Positions 11,067 to 22,346 of a stretch of DNA of 64,000 nt are shown here, piece by piece. Under the pieces are notes generated by a model. That model was not told the origin of the DNA, searched no databases, and worked only from the letters and a program-made list of their open reading frames with translations. The position numbers and the translations under genes were made by a program. Source of the stretch: Elymus sibiricus. Its lineage: Eukaryota; Streptophyta; Magnoliopsida; Poales; Poaceae. Position 1 is the stretch's first letter, and the number at the start of each line of letters is the position of its first letter. The stretch is from positions 239,350,166-239,414,165 of the forward strand of contig CM077666.1 of the NCBI GenBank assembly GCA_039707655.1, given 5' to 3'.

Positions 11067-11167
11067 TCAGGTCGGTTCGGAGATCCAATTGTGACCCTGA
11101 CGAGAAAACGGGACAACCCCGCAGGCTCGTTGGCGAAAACCTGAGATGGGCAATTAACGCCAGACAT
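11067..11167 (-). pseudogene. N-terminal part of A2 internal ORF
   Basis: The minus-strand ATG is at 11165-11167, giving MSGVNCPSQVFANEPAGLSR at the start, about 150 bases downstream of the A2 primer binding site. The frame is interrupted after about 33 codons by CACTA G. Deleting G and one copy of its TCA duplication makes the frame continue into 6689-6402 without a shift, which shows the ORF was open when G inserted. The protein has no recognised domain; see the C-terminal entry for its likely place in a pol-less Gypsy. Confidence 0.5.
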
Positions 11168-11315
11168 CTACAACAGTAGACAAAAATCCAAATAGTCATA
11201 TCATAAATATATGATGACCAAGGAAAATTTGCTACGATGCATGAGATGCAACTAGGGTTAGTTAGAACCGACTCTACTACTAGCGGTCGCACCTAGGGTT
11301 TCCTACAGTTAGCCT

Positions 11316-11330
11316 GGCTCTGATATCAAG
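11316..11330 (-). promoter_or_regulatory. Primer binding site of A2
   Basis: The complement reads TGATATCAGAGCC, one base different from the initiator-Met tRNA type site TGGTATCAGAGCC. It sits 2-3 bases inside the LTR boundary at 11333, so the LTR to its right is the 5' LTR of a minus-strand element. Confidence 0.7.
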
Positions 11331-12484
11331 GTTGCCAAGACCGGTTTCCGAATAAAAGATTTCAGAAATAGCCCTTATGTCATACCAGCCCAAGATCAAT
11401 TAAAAATCGGCAGACATTCCTTGATACAGATAACCAGTAGTACATAATGTTACATATAGTTGAGACGAGGTGCTCAACAAATATTACAGACTCGCCAATA
11501 TACTATGGTGGCGGATATAAGACAGTGGTGTGGTGGAAACACAACTCTGATACAATGAGATAAGTCAAGCATCGGTGTGAGGCTTGGTTATTTTATTCGT
11601 CTAGCAGAAGCATTAGTTAATAATACATGTGGAAGACTCCATGACCACAGAAGACTGACTGGGACTCCTCTAGACGTTGGACTCGCTAGCGTACTCCTCA
11701 TCCATCAGATTGCCCTCGTCCAAATCTAGCCAAAAAAGCAAGCCAGAGACAAGCCAGTGAGTACGTTTGAATGTACTCGCAAACATCATGAACAAAAGAT
11801 ATACCGAATGCAAAAAGAATGCATATCATCATGTTAGATTAAATTAAATGGATATTCTGACTGATAATAAGGTATGACATGAATAAATAAACAATTTAAT
11901 ACTGATTCTTAGGAGGAAGAACCATCCCAGAAGAATCTCAATCAATGAGTAAGTAGAACTTCGGGCGATAGACCTCCCAAAGATCCAAGGAAAACAAATG
12001 CCAGTCGGGTGTCTGTAGTGATGCCTCGAAAGGTCTTGAAAAGAAATGCCCATCGGGTGTCTGTAGCGACGCCTCGAAACGTCTTGAAAAGAAATGCCCA
12101 TCGGGTGTCTGAGGCGACACCTCATAAAGGGCTTCTAATGAAAGTAGCAACACGAGTATCCAGGAGGTAGAACCTTCCCATGAGGTACTCAACATTTCAT
12201 ATGAGAGAAAAGGTTAGTCCATAACATCATCAATAATATTCATAAATTTTCTCGGTGATCACACTTTTCATTCTGTTATTAGCATTAACCTCCAAGGACC
12301 GACACTGAGACCGACACTTGACCTATCCAAACCAACATCCTTGACCGTGGACACGACTATTCGAATAGGTTAGACTCTGCAGAGGTTGTACTCTTTACCC
12401 ACATGTAAAGGATTTCTTCAGTCAACCTCGAAATGCTGACTAATTCCTATTATGGTCTTTGGGAAGCCAACACACCTGACCATT

Positions 12485-13494
12485 TGATGTAGGGTGGAAC
12501 CCTAATTGACGATCTTTTCACACTTTAGGAGGGGGAAAAGAGAGGAACAACAAAGTCAACCAAGGGAAATCACTCAAACAACCCAAATCACACATCCACT
12601 AGGATAGCATACATGAGATCCACAAGTATACAAGGACAATCCAAGGAAACAAGCACATGGTAAAGTTCTTCCCACTCCGGAGGAGGTGAGGTCTTGATGA
12701 TCTAGATGAGATCCTTCTCCCTTAGGAGGTCTTGATGATCCTATGATGGGGATCCTTCTCCCTAGAGAGGTCTTGATTCCCCAAGAGGAGATACAAGGAG
12801 CAAAGCTCAACTAGATGTCTCAAAATACTTTGCTAACCCTAGAAAGGATGAGGAGGAGGTCTATTTATAGTCTAGGACGAAGTAGGGATGAGTGGACGAG
12901 ATTACACGGCCGAATGGCCTAAAGCTGCTGTCAGGGGGCCGGATGTCCGGGCGTCGGGCCGAATGTCCGGCGGTTCGCAGGGGTGCCGGATGTCCGGCCC
13001 TGGCGCCGGATGTCCGGCTGAAAGGGGCTCAGCTACTGTGATGGGGCGCCGGATTTCCGGGCAGGGGCCGGATGTGCGGCCGGGCCGGCCGGATGTCCGG
13101 GCCTCTGGCCGGATGTCCGGGCCCTGTAGCATCTTCACGGCTGGGCTGCGGCTGCTGTGCATTTCCTTCAGGGGCCGGATGTCTGGGCCAGGGGCCGGAT
13201 GTCCGGCCGCTGTAGCTTTCCAGCGGTCTTCCTCCTCGCGCACGTCCGTCCATGTACTTGCCGACTTGGTCTTCGTTCCGAGCATTCTCGAGGCGGTCCT
13301 CTTCATACCTGATCACACATAGCACTTCGGCTTGAGGTAGTAGCCATGCCTCACTCGAGCCAAATGGAAGTTCACTTAGGAGAGATGTCACCTTGGTTTC
13401 GAGAGCTCTTGCACGTGCTCGTGTCATAGGTCCACTTGGCACTTGAGGAGACGTAGGCAGGTCCATGGGGATGACCGTGGGATACTCTGCATCA
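12485..13494 (-). repeat. 3' LTR of K
   Basis: 1010 bp. It holds about ten copies of GCCGGATGTCCGG-type palindromes at 12940-13215. A 90-base segment at about 13268-13360 is absent from the other LTR. A short frame (13547-13029) continues the pol C-terminus (GPMTRARARALE) into the LTR, as in element D. Confidence 0.9.
12940..13215. repeat. CCGGATGTCCGG palindrome array, 3' LTR of K
   Basis: About ten copies of the hyphenated palindrome CCGGA-TG-TCCGG, some with one or two changes, are spaced 17-60 bases apart. The two arms are reverse complements. The same array with fewer copies is in the 5' LTR (20449-20662), and three degenerate copies lie in the leader at about 19648-19700. Confidence 0.85.
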
Positions 13495-15603
13495 TCTCCC
13501 CCCCCCTTGAAAAAGATCCGTCCTCGGATCGGAATCCACATCACCATGGAAGGGAGATAGGTCCTTGACGTTGAACGTGTCGCTCACGTTGTACTTGTCG
13601 CGAGGGATGTCGATCTTGTAGGCATTATTGTTGTAGCGTGCTAACACCTTGAAAGGTCCGTCGGCTCGGGGTAGTAGTTTGGACTTGCGCTCGTTGGGGA
13701 AGCGGTCTTTGCGAAGGTGTAGCCACACAAGATCGCCGGGGTTGAACACCATGGGCTGCTTGTTGATGTTGACCTTGGTCGCGAGTCGTTGTACTTGGTG
13801 CTCGATCGCATGCCTTGTATCTTCGTGCATCTTCTTGAGGTAGCTTGCTCGTGCACTCGCGTCCATGTCGATGCGCTCTTGTAGAGGTAGCGGTAGAATG
13901 TCCAATGGAGACAACAGATTGAAACCATAGATGACCTCGAAGGGGGACTTGCCGGTAGTAGAGTGTCGTGCTCGATTGTAGGCATACTCGGCTATGGGTA
14001 AACATTCCTCCCACTCCCTTATGTTCTTCTTGATCAACACGCGGAGTAGTGTGGAAAGAGTCCGGTTCGTGACCTCCGTTTGGCCGTCGGTTTGAGGGTG
14101 ATATGCCGAGGAGAATAGGAGCTTGATTCCGAGCTTGGCGCATAGGGTCTTCCAAAAGTAGCTTAGGAACTTGACGTCTCGGTCCGACACGATCGTCTTT
14201 GGCACTCCATGCAAACGCAAGATTTCCCTACAAAAGAGATTTGCAACATGTGAAGCATCGTCTATCTTGTTGCAAGGAATGAAATGTGCCATCTTAGAGA
14301 AACGGTCCACAACAACAAATACGAAATCTTTGCCGTTTTGAGTGCGAGGCAAACCAAGCACGAAATCCATACTAATATCTTCCCATGGATGATATGGAAT
14401 AGGAAGTGGCATATATAGACCATGAGATTGAGCTTTGGACTTAGCTTTGCGGCATGTAGAGCACCGGTTGGTGTAGCGAGAAACATCGCGAAACATCTTT
14501 GGCGAAAAGTAGTTCTTGGAGAGCGTAGCGAAGGTCTTGTCGCGTCCAAAATATCCCATGAGTCCTCCACCATGAGCTTCTTGCAAAAGTAACAAACAAA
14601 GAAAAGACTCGGGAATACAAAGTTTGTTAGCTTTCATAAGGTAACCATCCTTCAAGTAATATTGCTCCCAAGTTTTATGTGGTAAACATTTGGCATAAGG
14701 AATCGAAAATGATGCATCATGCGCATATAAGTCTTTAATGTGCTCAAATCCTATGACATTCAATTCAAGTTTAGTAACTAGCATGCATTTGCGTGAGAGA
14801 GCGTCCGCCACAACATTTTCCGTACCTTTGATATACTTGATAACATAAGGAAATGACTCAATGAACTCACTCCATTTAGCATGACACTTATTCAATTTTG
14901 TTTGTCCCTTAAGGTACTTAAGCGTTTCATGATCCGTATGGATGACAAATTCACGTGGACGGAGATAATGTTCCCACACATGCAAGACTCTCACTAAAGC
15001 ATATAGCTCTTTGTCATAGATGGGGTAGTTAAGTTGCGCGCCGGAGAGCTTCTCACTAAAATATGCAATAGGTCGCCTCTCTTGCATCAACACACCACCA
15101 ATACCATTACCACTAGCGTCACAATGCACTTCAAAAGTTTTGTCAAAGTTGGGTAATGCAAGTAATGGAGCATGTGTAAGCAAGGTTTTAAGCTCATGAA
15201 ATGCGGCATCTTGAGATGGACCCCAAACAAATGGTGCATTCTTCTTACTCAATGCGTGCAATGGTGATGCAATGGTGCTAAAATCCTTCACAAAGCGACG
15301 ATAAAAGCCGGCTAAGCCAAGGAAACTACGCACTTGAAGCAAATTGGTTGGTTGTGGCCAATTCTTAATAGCATCAATTTTAGTTTCATCCACTTGAACA
15401 CCCTTAGAGGAGACGGCAAAGCCCAAGAAAACAAGCTTATCAACACCAAAAGTGCATTTTTCCATGTTAGCATAAAGTCGCTCATCTCTAAGAACTTGCA
15501 ATACGTCTCTAAGGTGTTTGACATGATCTTCAAGAGTTTCACTAAACACAAGGATGTCATCAAAGTAAACCACAACACAAATGCCAATATATTCGAAGAA
15601 CAT
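13492..15603 (-). pseudogene. pol: K pol, downstream part: RT end, RNase H, integrase
   Basis: A 703-codon open segment starts with the RT catalytic box YFDDILVF. It continues through the RNase H region ([35 protein letters not shown]) and the integrase zinc finger (His-His in [13 protein letters not shown], Cys-Cys in CSTCRKAK). The integrase core follows, with the Asp of MDFVLGLP, the Asp of VSDRDVKF and the Glu of GQTEVTNRT. The end is a GPF-type module ([19 protein letters not shown]). The enzyme would copy element RNA and integrate the DNA. The frame is separated from the upstream RT half by a frameshift near 15600. It ends inside the polypurine tract (FQGGGR then stop) because of one extra G. 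This is the best preserved part of K. Confidence 0.88.
13495..13510 (-). promoter_or_regulatory. Polypurine tract of K
   Basis: The complement is TTTCAAGGGGGGGGGAGA directly before the 3' LTR start. It has nine G residues, against seven in element D. The extra base(s) shift the reading frame that crosses this tract. Confidence 0.8.
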
Positions 15604-16760
15604 AATGCATCACACGCATAAAAGTGCTAGGAGCTTGAGACAAACCCATAGGCATGACTAACCATTCATACAAGCCAAATTTGGTTTTGAAAGCGGTTTT
15701 CCATTCATCACCTTCTTGCATGCGTATTTGATAGTAGCCACTTTTAAGATCAAATTTTGAGAAAATAGTGGCTCCACTAAGTTCATCAAGCATGTCATCA
15801 AGGCGTGGAATTGGATGTCTATATCTAACGGTGATAGCATTAATGGGACGACAATCGGAACACATGCGATAAGTACCATCTTTCTTAGGCACAAGAATGA
15901 CCGGAAAAGCACAAGGGCTCAAGCTTTCGCGTACATACTCATTCTCCATGAGATGTTGTACTTGCCTTTGGATCTCTTTGGTTTCTTCGGGGTTGACGCG
16001 GTAAGGTGTCTTGTTCGGTAGAGGTGCGCCGGGGATGAGGTCGATGCGGTGTTCGATTCCGCGAAGTGGAGGAAGTCCGGGAGGTAGCTCAGCGGGAAAC
16101 ACGTCCGCGAATTCCTGCAATAAATGAGATAAGACCAAAGGAAGATGTTGTGAAGTATTAGTCCGCACCACTTCATCTTTGCACACAAGCACAAAGTGAA
16201 GAACACTTGATGGGCTCTCACTCACATCCCTCAAATCTCTTTTGGTGGCTAAAAAGACTAGGTCTCTCTTGTCGCTCATCGTGGAGTCGCTCATTTTTGG
16301 CTTGTGGCGCTCACTCTCTTTTTGGTGGTTCACTCGCTCACTTATCTCTCCACGATGGGTAGATGCTTGCTTGTCCGCGATGACTTGACTTGGTGTCATA
16401 GGTCGAAGAACGAATTCCTTGCCCTTCATCTTGAAGCTATAATGATTGGTTCGTCTGTTGTGGATGACGCCGCGGTCGAATTGCCAAGGTCTTCCAAGGA
16501 GGAGATGGCATACGGACATAGGAACCACATCAAACTCTAAGTTGTCTTCGTAGGCGCCAATCTTGAAGGACACTTGGACGGTGTGCTCCACTTGAATGGT
16601 GCTGGAGTCGCTAAGCCATTGGACCTTGTATGGGCGAGGGTGCTTCTTCTTGACCAATTGGAGCTTGGAGCATAATTCTTCACTTGCCAAGTTGTGGCAA
16701 CTTCCGCCGTCGATGATGACCTTGACGGAACGTCCTTGGATACCCGCTTTGGTATGGAAG
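15560..16760 (-). pseudogene. pol: K pol, upstream part: protease and first half of RT
   Basis: Reading in the frame of 16690-15560 and slightly upstream, the aspartic protease site is IIDGGSCHNLAS at about 16690-16730. The long stretch [18 protein letters not shown] follows, then the RT fingers ([59 protein letters not shown]). The highly conserved Cys-Val-Asp-Tyr/Cys region reads CSDCR. The frame is lost after [14 protein letters not shown], where a small indel precedes the YFDD box. A second frameshift near 16750 separates it from gag. Its role would be processing of the polyprotein and cDNA synthesis; it is inactive here. Confidence 0.85.
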
Positions 16761-18506
16761 ATGTGGCACGTTGGTCTTCATCTTGATGTTGTTGAAGTGT
16801 CAAGACCTTGGAGACAACAAGAGCGGGGCTCAAATCATTGTCGCAAAACACTTGATCATCTTCTTCATTCACTTGTCGATGCATTGCCACGTGCTCAAGT
16901 GCTTCCATTTCGTCTTCACTCATAGATTCGTAGGTGCCGTCGGCGTTGAGGATCATAGTGCGTCGTGTGGGGCACTCGAAAGACTTGTGGCCTCGGCCCT
17001 TGCAAGTAAAGCACTTGATGTCGCTTGTCTTGTCGTTGGCATCCGTAGGAGTTGTTGATGACGAAGCTCTTGGCTTGGAGTTGCTTGTAGTAGTAGGAGG
17101 ACGACTTGAAGATGTCGAAGGGTTCTTGTGGCTTGACTTGTCACCGGTACTTGGTGTAGCACGAGTCGTTGTAGGAGGTGTCGTAGTCGTATATGCTTGA
17201 GTGTACGAACCGTAGGTCTTGGAAGAGTACTTGGAGTACTTGTAGTCATCTTGCACTTGACGCTCCGCTTTGGTGGCTTGGTGCACTAGCTCGAGGAGGT
17301 TGGAGTAAGGTTGAAAGTCCGCAATTTTCTTGATTGGATGGTTGAGACCATTCAAGAAACGCGCCATCGTTTGTTCGTCATCTTCCTTGACGTTGGCTCA
17401 TATCATTGCAATCTCCATTTCTTTGTAGTATTCTTCAACCGACTTGGTGCCTTGCTTGAGGAGTTGAAGTTTCTTGAAGAGGTCGCGGCTATAGTGTGTA
17501 GGCACAAAGCGAGCTCTCATGACATCCTTCATTTGAGTCCACGTTGTGATAGGTGGTTCGCCTTTCTCTTGGCGTCTCTCGACCACTTGTTCCCACCAAA
17601 TGAGAACATAATCTTGGAACTCAAGCGATGCCATGGCTACCTTCTCTTCTTCGTCATAGTTATGTAGACGGAATATCTTGTCAACCTTTAAGGCCCACGA
17701 GAGGTAGTCTTCGGGGTCGTTGCTTCCGGAAAACTTGGGCATGCTGAACTTGAGCTTTCCGTTGGTGGGTCGTCATCCTCGTTTTCTTCTTGGTCTACGC
17801 GATTGGCTTGACGGTGGTGACGAGGTATTCTTGCCCGGTTCCTCCTTTCTTGATTCTCTTCTTGGTGTGCGGCTTCTTCTTGAAGACGTGCCTCTTCTTC
17901 TTCACGGACGCGACGATTGTGTTCTTCTAGAGCACGAATGGCTTCGCGAAGGGCACGTTGTGCTTCGAGGGCTTTTTGTTCTCGACGTTGTTGCTCTTGC
18001 CGAAGTGGATTGCCGTCTTGGGCGTCTTGTTGTTGACGTCGTGGAACTTGCTCTTGGTGCGTGGCGCTTTGAACTTGATGGCGTTGACGTTCGCGCTCTC
18101 GAAGTCGTTGTTGCAAACCATTGCCATGTAATGGATTTTGGCGAGCTTGATGTTCTTGCCGAGGATGTAGATGAGCTCGAGGAAGACTTGCATCCGATGA
18201 TGAATCCAAAGAATGGCGTCTTGACTGTGTTCGCCTTGTCGATGACGAAGTTGTAGAAGCGCGGTCAATCATCATGGCATGAAATTCTTCCATTTGTGTA
18301 GTAAGCTTGGTGTCAAGGTAGTCTCTTGTTCGTGTTTCGGAGTGACGCAAGTCGGTGGCGAGTTGCTCGATGCGATCACCCAAAGCTTCATTTTCTTGAT
18401 GCAAGGCTCGTTGTACCCCAAAGAGATGGCTCTTGGAGACGTAGTCGTTCGTTGCTTCGTGCTCGTCGAAGAGAGGATTCGAAGATGTACCAGGCCTATC
18501 CATCAT
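16750..18506 (-). pseudogene. gag: K gag with zinc knuckle
   Basis: Translation most likely starts at the ATG pair at 18501-18506 (MMDRPGTSSNP). The first segment (to about 17690) is a long charged coiled coil rich in Gln, Arg and Glu. After a frameshift the capsid-like Retrotrans_gag domain follows at 17742-17398 (PKFSGSNDPEDYLSWALKVD, MRARFVPTHYSRDLFKKLQ). A TGA at about 17398 interrupts it, and the same frame resumes at 17367 with ARFLNGLNHPIKK. A CCHC knuckle (CFTCKGRGHKSFEC) lies at about 16970-17020. Gag would form the particle and bind RNA. The order and spacing match element D, which has the same parts in one open frame. Confidence 0.82.
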
Positions 18507-19981
18507 GATCAAGTAGAGGTGAGTAGGAAATGAGAGAACAAAACCAAAGTTACCTTTTCTGAAGATTGAAGATGTATCGAGTATCACTCAATGTATTGCT
18601 ATGATAGTAGAATTGGTACCGGGTTTGTTTCTCACACCTACACAAAAAGGCTTATGGAGTAGCTTGGTTAGGATGGTGGCACAAAATAGTTGCAATTTGC
18701 TAGCAAGATATCAATAATGTTGAAAAAGATTCACAAGTTTGCAAGTGTAACAAGTAGACCAATAGCAATAAGGGGTACATGGAAACACACGCACGGATAG
18801 ATAAATGAGGTCGTGCAACCAAGGAATGAGCTCAAAATGTGGAATCCACGGAAAATGCTAGTGTTGCACAACACTAGAGAGACACTAGCACGATTGCTCA
18901 ATAGGCGGATACGAACTTGTGCACAACCTATAAGAGACAAAACGTATGGACTTTCTATCTCACTTATGCTATGTATGTATGAGTCCTGGTGAACTTGTCA
19001 CAATGATCCAAGATTATCAAATATGCTATGTAATTTGGCGATGCTATGGCTATTGCTTACAAGCTTGTTGCTCTTTCTCTTTTGCTTAAAAGCTTCTTTT
19101 TCTTTTGATGGTTTCCTGTGGCCACTTATGCGAAGTGCTCGTACGAAGATAGCAATGATGTATATGCGGGAACACAATTTTGGCACAAGAGATGATATGT
19201 GTATGTATGCACGCTATGATAGCTATGCGGATCGGTATCACTAAAGTGCACAAGTAGCGTTGCCCGGCAATACTCAAATGGCTAGTCTCGTAGGAAAGCG
19301 ACGCAAAAGATGGTCTCAGGGTTTCACAATGCAATGGCAAGGATATGAGCAAGTTGTCGTCGAAGTTACCATCCTTGCTTACGGTTAGGGTATCACAAAG
19401 TTGGAGATGGTGTTGTCGATGACGAGTTCCGAGGCGATGATGAGCGGCGGTGATGTCGATGTCGAACCATTCCTAAGTAGCCGAAACACGTTAGGAAACG
19501 GCAAATCCGCGATTCAAAATCTCAAATGGCACGAAGTGGTGGTTGGCGGAAATTTGTGGTGGAGTGGCTCAAGGGATTGCGGAAGAAACGGTGGGAAATG
19601 GCGAAGAATTGAAGAAAGTATAAGTGTTGGCATGCTGGTTTCCCAGGGGCCGGATGTCCCGGGCGCCAGATGTCCGGGCACGCGGTCCGGATGTCCGGGC
19701 TGCTGGATCCGAGGATGAACTCGAAGAACAGGTAGGGAAAAGAAAATTTTGGGGCAAAATTCGGACGATTTTGTGGATGGAATCGATGGAGAAGATGGGG
19801 GAAAGCTAGATCCACTCGAAAACAAGCAAATCCATGGATCAAAATCAAAAAAACATCATCAAACCAACAAATCACAAATTTTTTGGTATGGCTATTTTTG
19901 TGGGGAATTTTCGAAATTGGACAAAAACAACAAAATCGGGGCTACAAAGTGGAGGGGAAAGACTCCAAAGTGTGAATCAAC
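18507..19981 (-). other. Leader (5' UTR) of K
   Basis: About 1.5 kb between the primer binding site and gag contain no credible gene. Three degenerate copies of the CCGGATGTCCGG palindrome sit at about 19648-19700. Confidence 0.6.
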
Positions 19982-19995
19982 GTGGCTCTGATCCA
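19982..19995 (-). promoter_or_regulatory. Primer binding site of K
   Basis: The complement TGGATCAGAGCCAC matches the initiator-Met tRNA type site except for one missing T after TGG. It starts three bases inside the 5' LTR boundary at 19999. Confidence 0.75.
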
Positions 19996-20374
19996 AGATG
20001 ATGTAGGGTGGAACCCTAATTGATGATCTTTTCACACTTTAGGAGCGGGAAAAGAGAGGAACAACAAAGTCAACCAAGGGAAATCACTCAAACAACCCAA
20101 ATCACACATCCACTAGGATAGCATACATGAGATCCACAAGTATACAAGGACAATCCAAGGAAACAAGCACAAGGTAAAGTTCTTCCCACTCCGGAGGAGG
20201 TGAGGTCTTGATGATCTAGATGAGATCCTTCTCCCTTAGGAGGTCTTGATGATCCTATGATGGGGATCCTTCTCCCTAGAGAGGTCTTGATTCCCCAAGA
20301 GGAGATACAAGGAGCAAAGCTCAACTAGATGTCTCAAAATACTTTGCTAACCCTAGAAAGGATGAGGAGGAGGT

Positions 20375-20384
20375 CTATTTATAG
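20375..20384 (-). promoter_or_regulatory. TATA box of K
   Basis: CTATAAATAG on the minus strand, within a perfect 10-base palindrome. The palindrome array 20449-20662 lies 65-280 bases upstream of it. Confidence 0.65.
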
Positions 20385-20448
20385 TCTAGGACGAAGTGGG
20401 GATGAGTGGACGAGATTACACGGCCGAATGGCCTAAAGCTGCTGTCAG

Positions 20449-20662
20449 GGGGCCGGATGTCCGGCGGTTCGCGGGGGTGCCGGATGTTCGGCTCTGGCGC
20501 CGGATGTCAGGCTGAAAGGGGCTCAGCTACTGTGATGGGGTGCCGGATTTCCGGGCAGGGGCCGGATGTCCGGGCCCTGTAGCATCTTCACGGCTGGGCT
20601 GCGGCTGTTGTGCATTTCCTTCAGGGGCCGGATGTCCGGGCCAGGGGTCGGATGTCCGGCCG
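20449..20662. repeat. CCGGATGTCCGG palindrome array, 5' LTR of K
   Basis: About seven copies or near copies of GCCGGATGTCCGG, for example at about 20451, 20478, 20499, 20561, 20626 and 20646. They occupy the U3 region directly upstream of the TATA box. Confidence 0.8.
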
Positions 20663-22336
20663 CTGTAGCTTTCCAGCGGTCTTCCTCCTCGCGCACGTCC
20701 GTCCATGTACTTGCCGACTTGGTCGTGTCAAATGGAAGTTCACTTAGGAGAGATGTCACCTCGGTTTCGAGAGCTCTTGCACGTGCTCGTGTCATAGGTC
20801 CACTTGGCACTTGAGGAGACATAGGCAGGTCCATGGGGATGACCGTGGGATGCTCCGCATCACCATTACACACCAGTTTTAATTTCCTCGGGCCAGGAAT
20901 CACCCAAAGCAATGGTAAAATAAAACTCTAAGTGGGAAGGCCCCATGCCACAGCCTGCAATAGCATGAACATTTCACAGCAGTCCCAACCGGCCATTCAT
21001 GCCCCCGGACCAAGTGACACGCCTACCAGTGGCCACTGGTACCTTTCACTATGGCCTCTTTGTATGGTGTGTGCAGGAAAGGGGTTAACGACTTACTGAA
21101 CCATACCCTCCTTACGAAGAGACGTGTGGTAGCATGAAAATAGTTAGGACATAACAGACCAAGACTCGATCTAGGTCGACTCTGGAGGCAAACATTCCTT
21201 GCAGTGGTTAGCACAATATATTTCTTCTTACTGGCAGTACTAGAACAGGTCACAACCCAGCATGTCCCAACATGCTGCGGCCGTGCTCTCATGTCACAAC
21301 GTGATCATCTTTCCCAGGTTTTATCCCGCAAGTTAGTCATCTTGAGTGAAATAATATGGACAGCATGTAAGTAATATTGTCATGATTAAGGGTTTCAATG
21401 ATATGCATGTCCATGCAAAATATGAATATACATGCAATTCTCTAGTTAAGCAATCATGCATGCAATCACCATATCCAAAGTTCAAAACATGCTTGCCTTG
21501 ATCAACGTAGGCAGAAGGTGATCCCTGAAAATCCTCGGAAAAGTTCCCCCCTTCGTTTTCTATAAAACAGAAAATAAAAAATCCAAATAAATTTTTATTG
21601 CAGTAAAAAAAATTGTTTCAAAATATTTTCAAATAAATACTATAAAAAACTAGATTGAGAAAGAAAATTTTCAGACAAAGAATCAACTAAAAAGGAGTTG
21701 TGGATAAAAAGTGTTGATAGTTTAAAAACCAGGGACCTTTTTATAAATAAAACAACTGCTATCGGGTCCCTACTATTTTTAACAGAAAGCGCTTCGGCAC
21801 GATTACGTTTTCTAACCGAGAAACGTACTGCGGCAGAAGACGCCAACAAAATGGGCTGAAAAGAATAAAACCCTGACGGATGGGTCCCACCCGTCAGGTT
21901 TGAAATTCGCGGGCGAGAACAGAGGGAAGAAGGGGGTCACCGGTGGCAATCGACGGCGATCCAGGTGGTGGCGAAGGTGCAGACGTGTTCAGGGTGTCCT
22001 TCCACGTCTAAGTGTGGTGGAGTTGGTCGCCGGCGAGCACCGTAGCGACGGCGATGTCAACTCCGGCGGACGGTGGCTTCGGGAGGAATTGGATCTCGTC
22101 GGAGAGACCTGCAAATGTCGAATTGACGTGCGGGTTAGATGAGAGAGAGCACTAGGAGGCTACTGGTGGAGTTTTAGATGTGGAGGTGGACGCACAACGT
22201 CGGTTCCTTCTCAGGATCAGAGGCGGATCTGGCGGCCGGAGTTGGGGTAGAAGATCTCCCCGAGGTCGTCCGACCCCTCTAGATGGCGATTGGGGATGGG
22301 GGGAGGTGGTGTGGGTGCTGAACGGGGCTCGGGGTG

Positions 22337-22346
22337 CCCTTTTATA
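22337..22346 (-). promoter_or_regulatory. TATA box in LTR of A2
   Basis: The complement reads TATAAAAGGG, about 1.07 kb from the LTR start at 23409. It lies at the downstream edge of the GC-rich block in the minus-strand sense expected for the element. Confidence 0.45.

Larger units (their letters stand above)
12485..20862 (-). mobile_element. Complete but decayed CRM-like Gypsy element K
   Basis: Two LTRs (12485-13494 and 19999-20862) begin TGATGTAGGG and end GCATCA. They flank an internal region with the domain order gag, protease, RT, RNase H, integrase on the minus strand. Perfect 5-bp duplications CCATT are at 12480-12484 and 20863-20867. The primer binding site and polypurine tract are at the expected ends. 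RT and integrase wording ([32 protein letters not shown]) is very close to element D, so K and D are related families, probably chromoviruses of the CRM type. At least three frameshifts and one stop in gag-pol make K inactive. It is inserted in the 5' LTR of A2. Confidence 0.92.
19999..20862 (-). repeat. 5' LTR of K
   Basis: 864 bp, ending GCTCCGCATCA before the CCATT duplication. It is 146 bp shorter than its partner, mainly through loss of palindrome units and of the ~90-base segment present at 13268-13360. Confidence 0.9.

Noticed and set aside
12574..12810. 78-codon frame repeated identically at 20088-20324
   Set aside because: It is duplicated because it lies in the two LTRs of K; there is no other sign of coding.
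12940..13215. CRISPR-like array of short repeats
   Set aside because: Units are 12-13-base palindromes with irregular, non-unique spacers inside a eukaryotic LTR; no cas genes.
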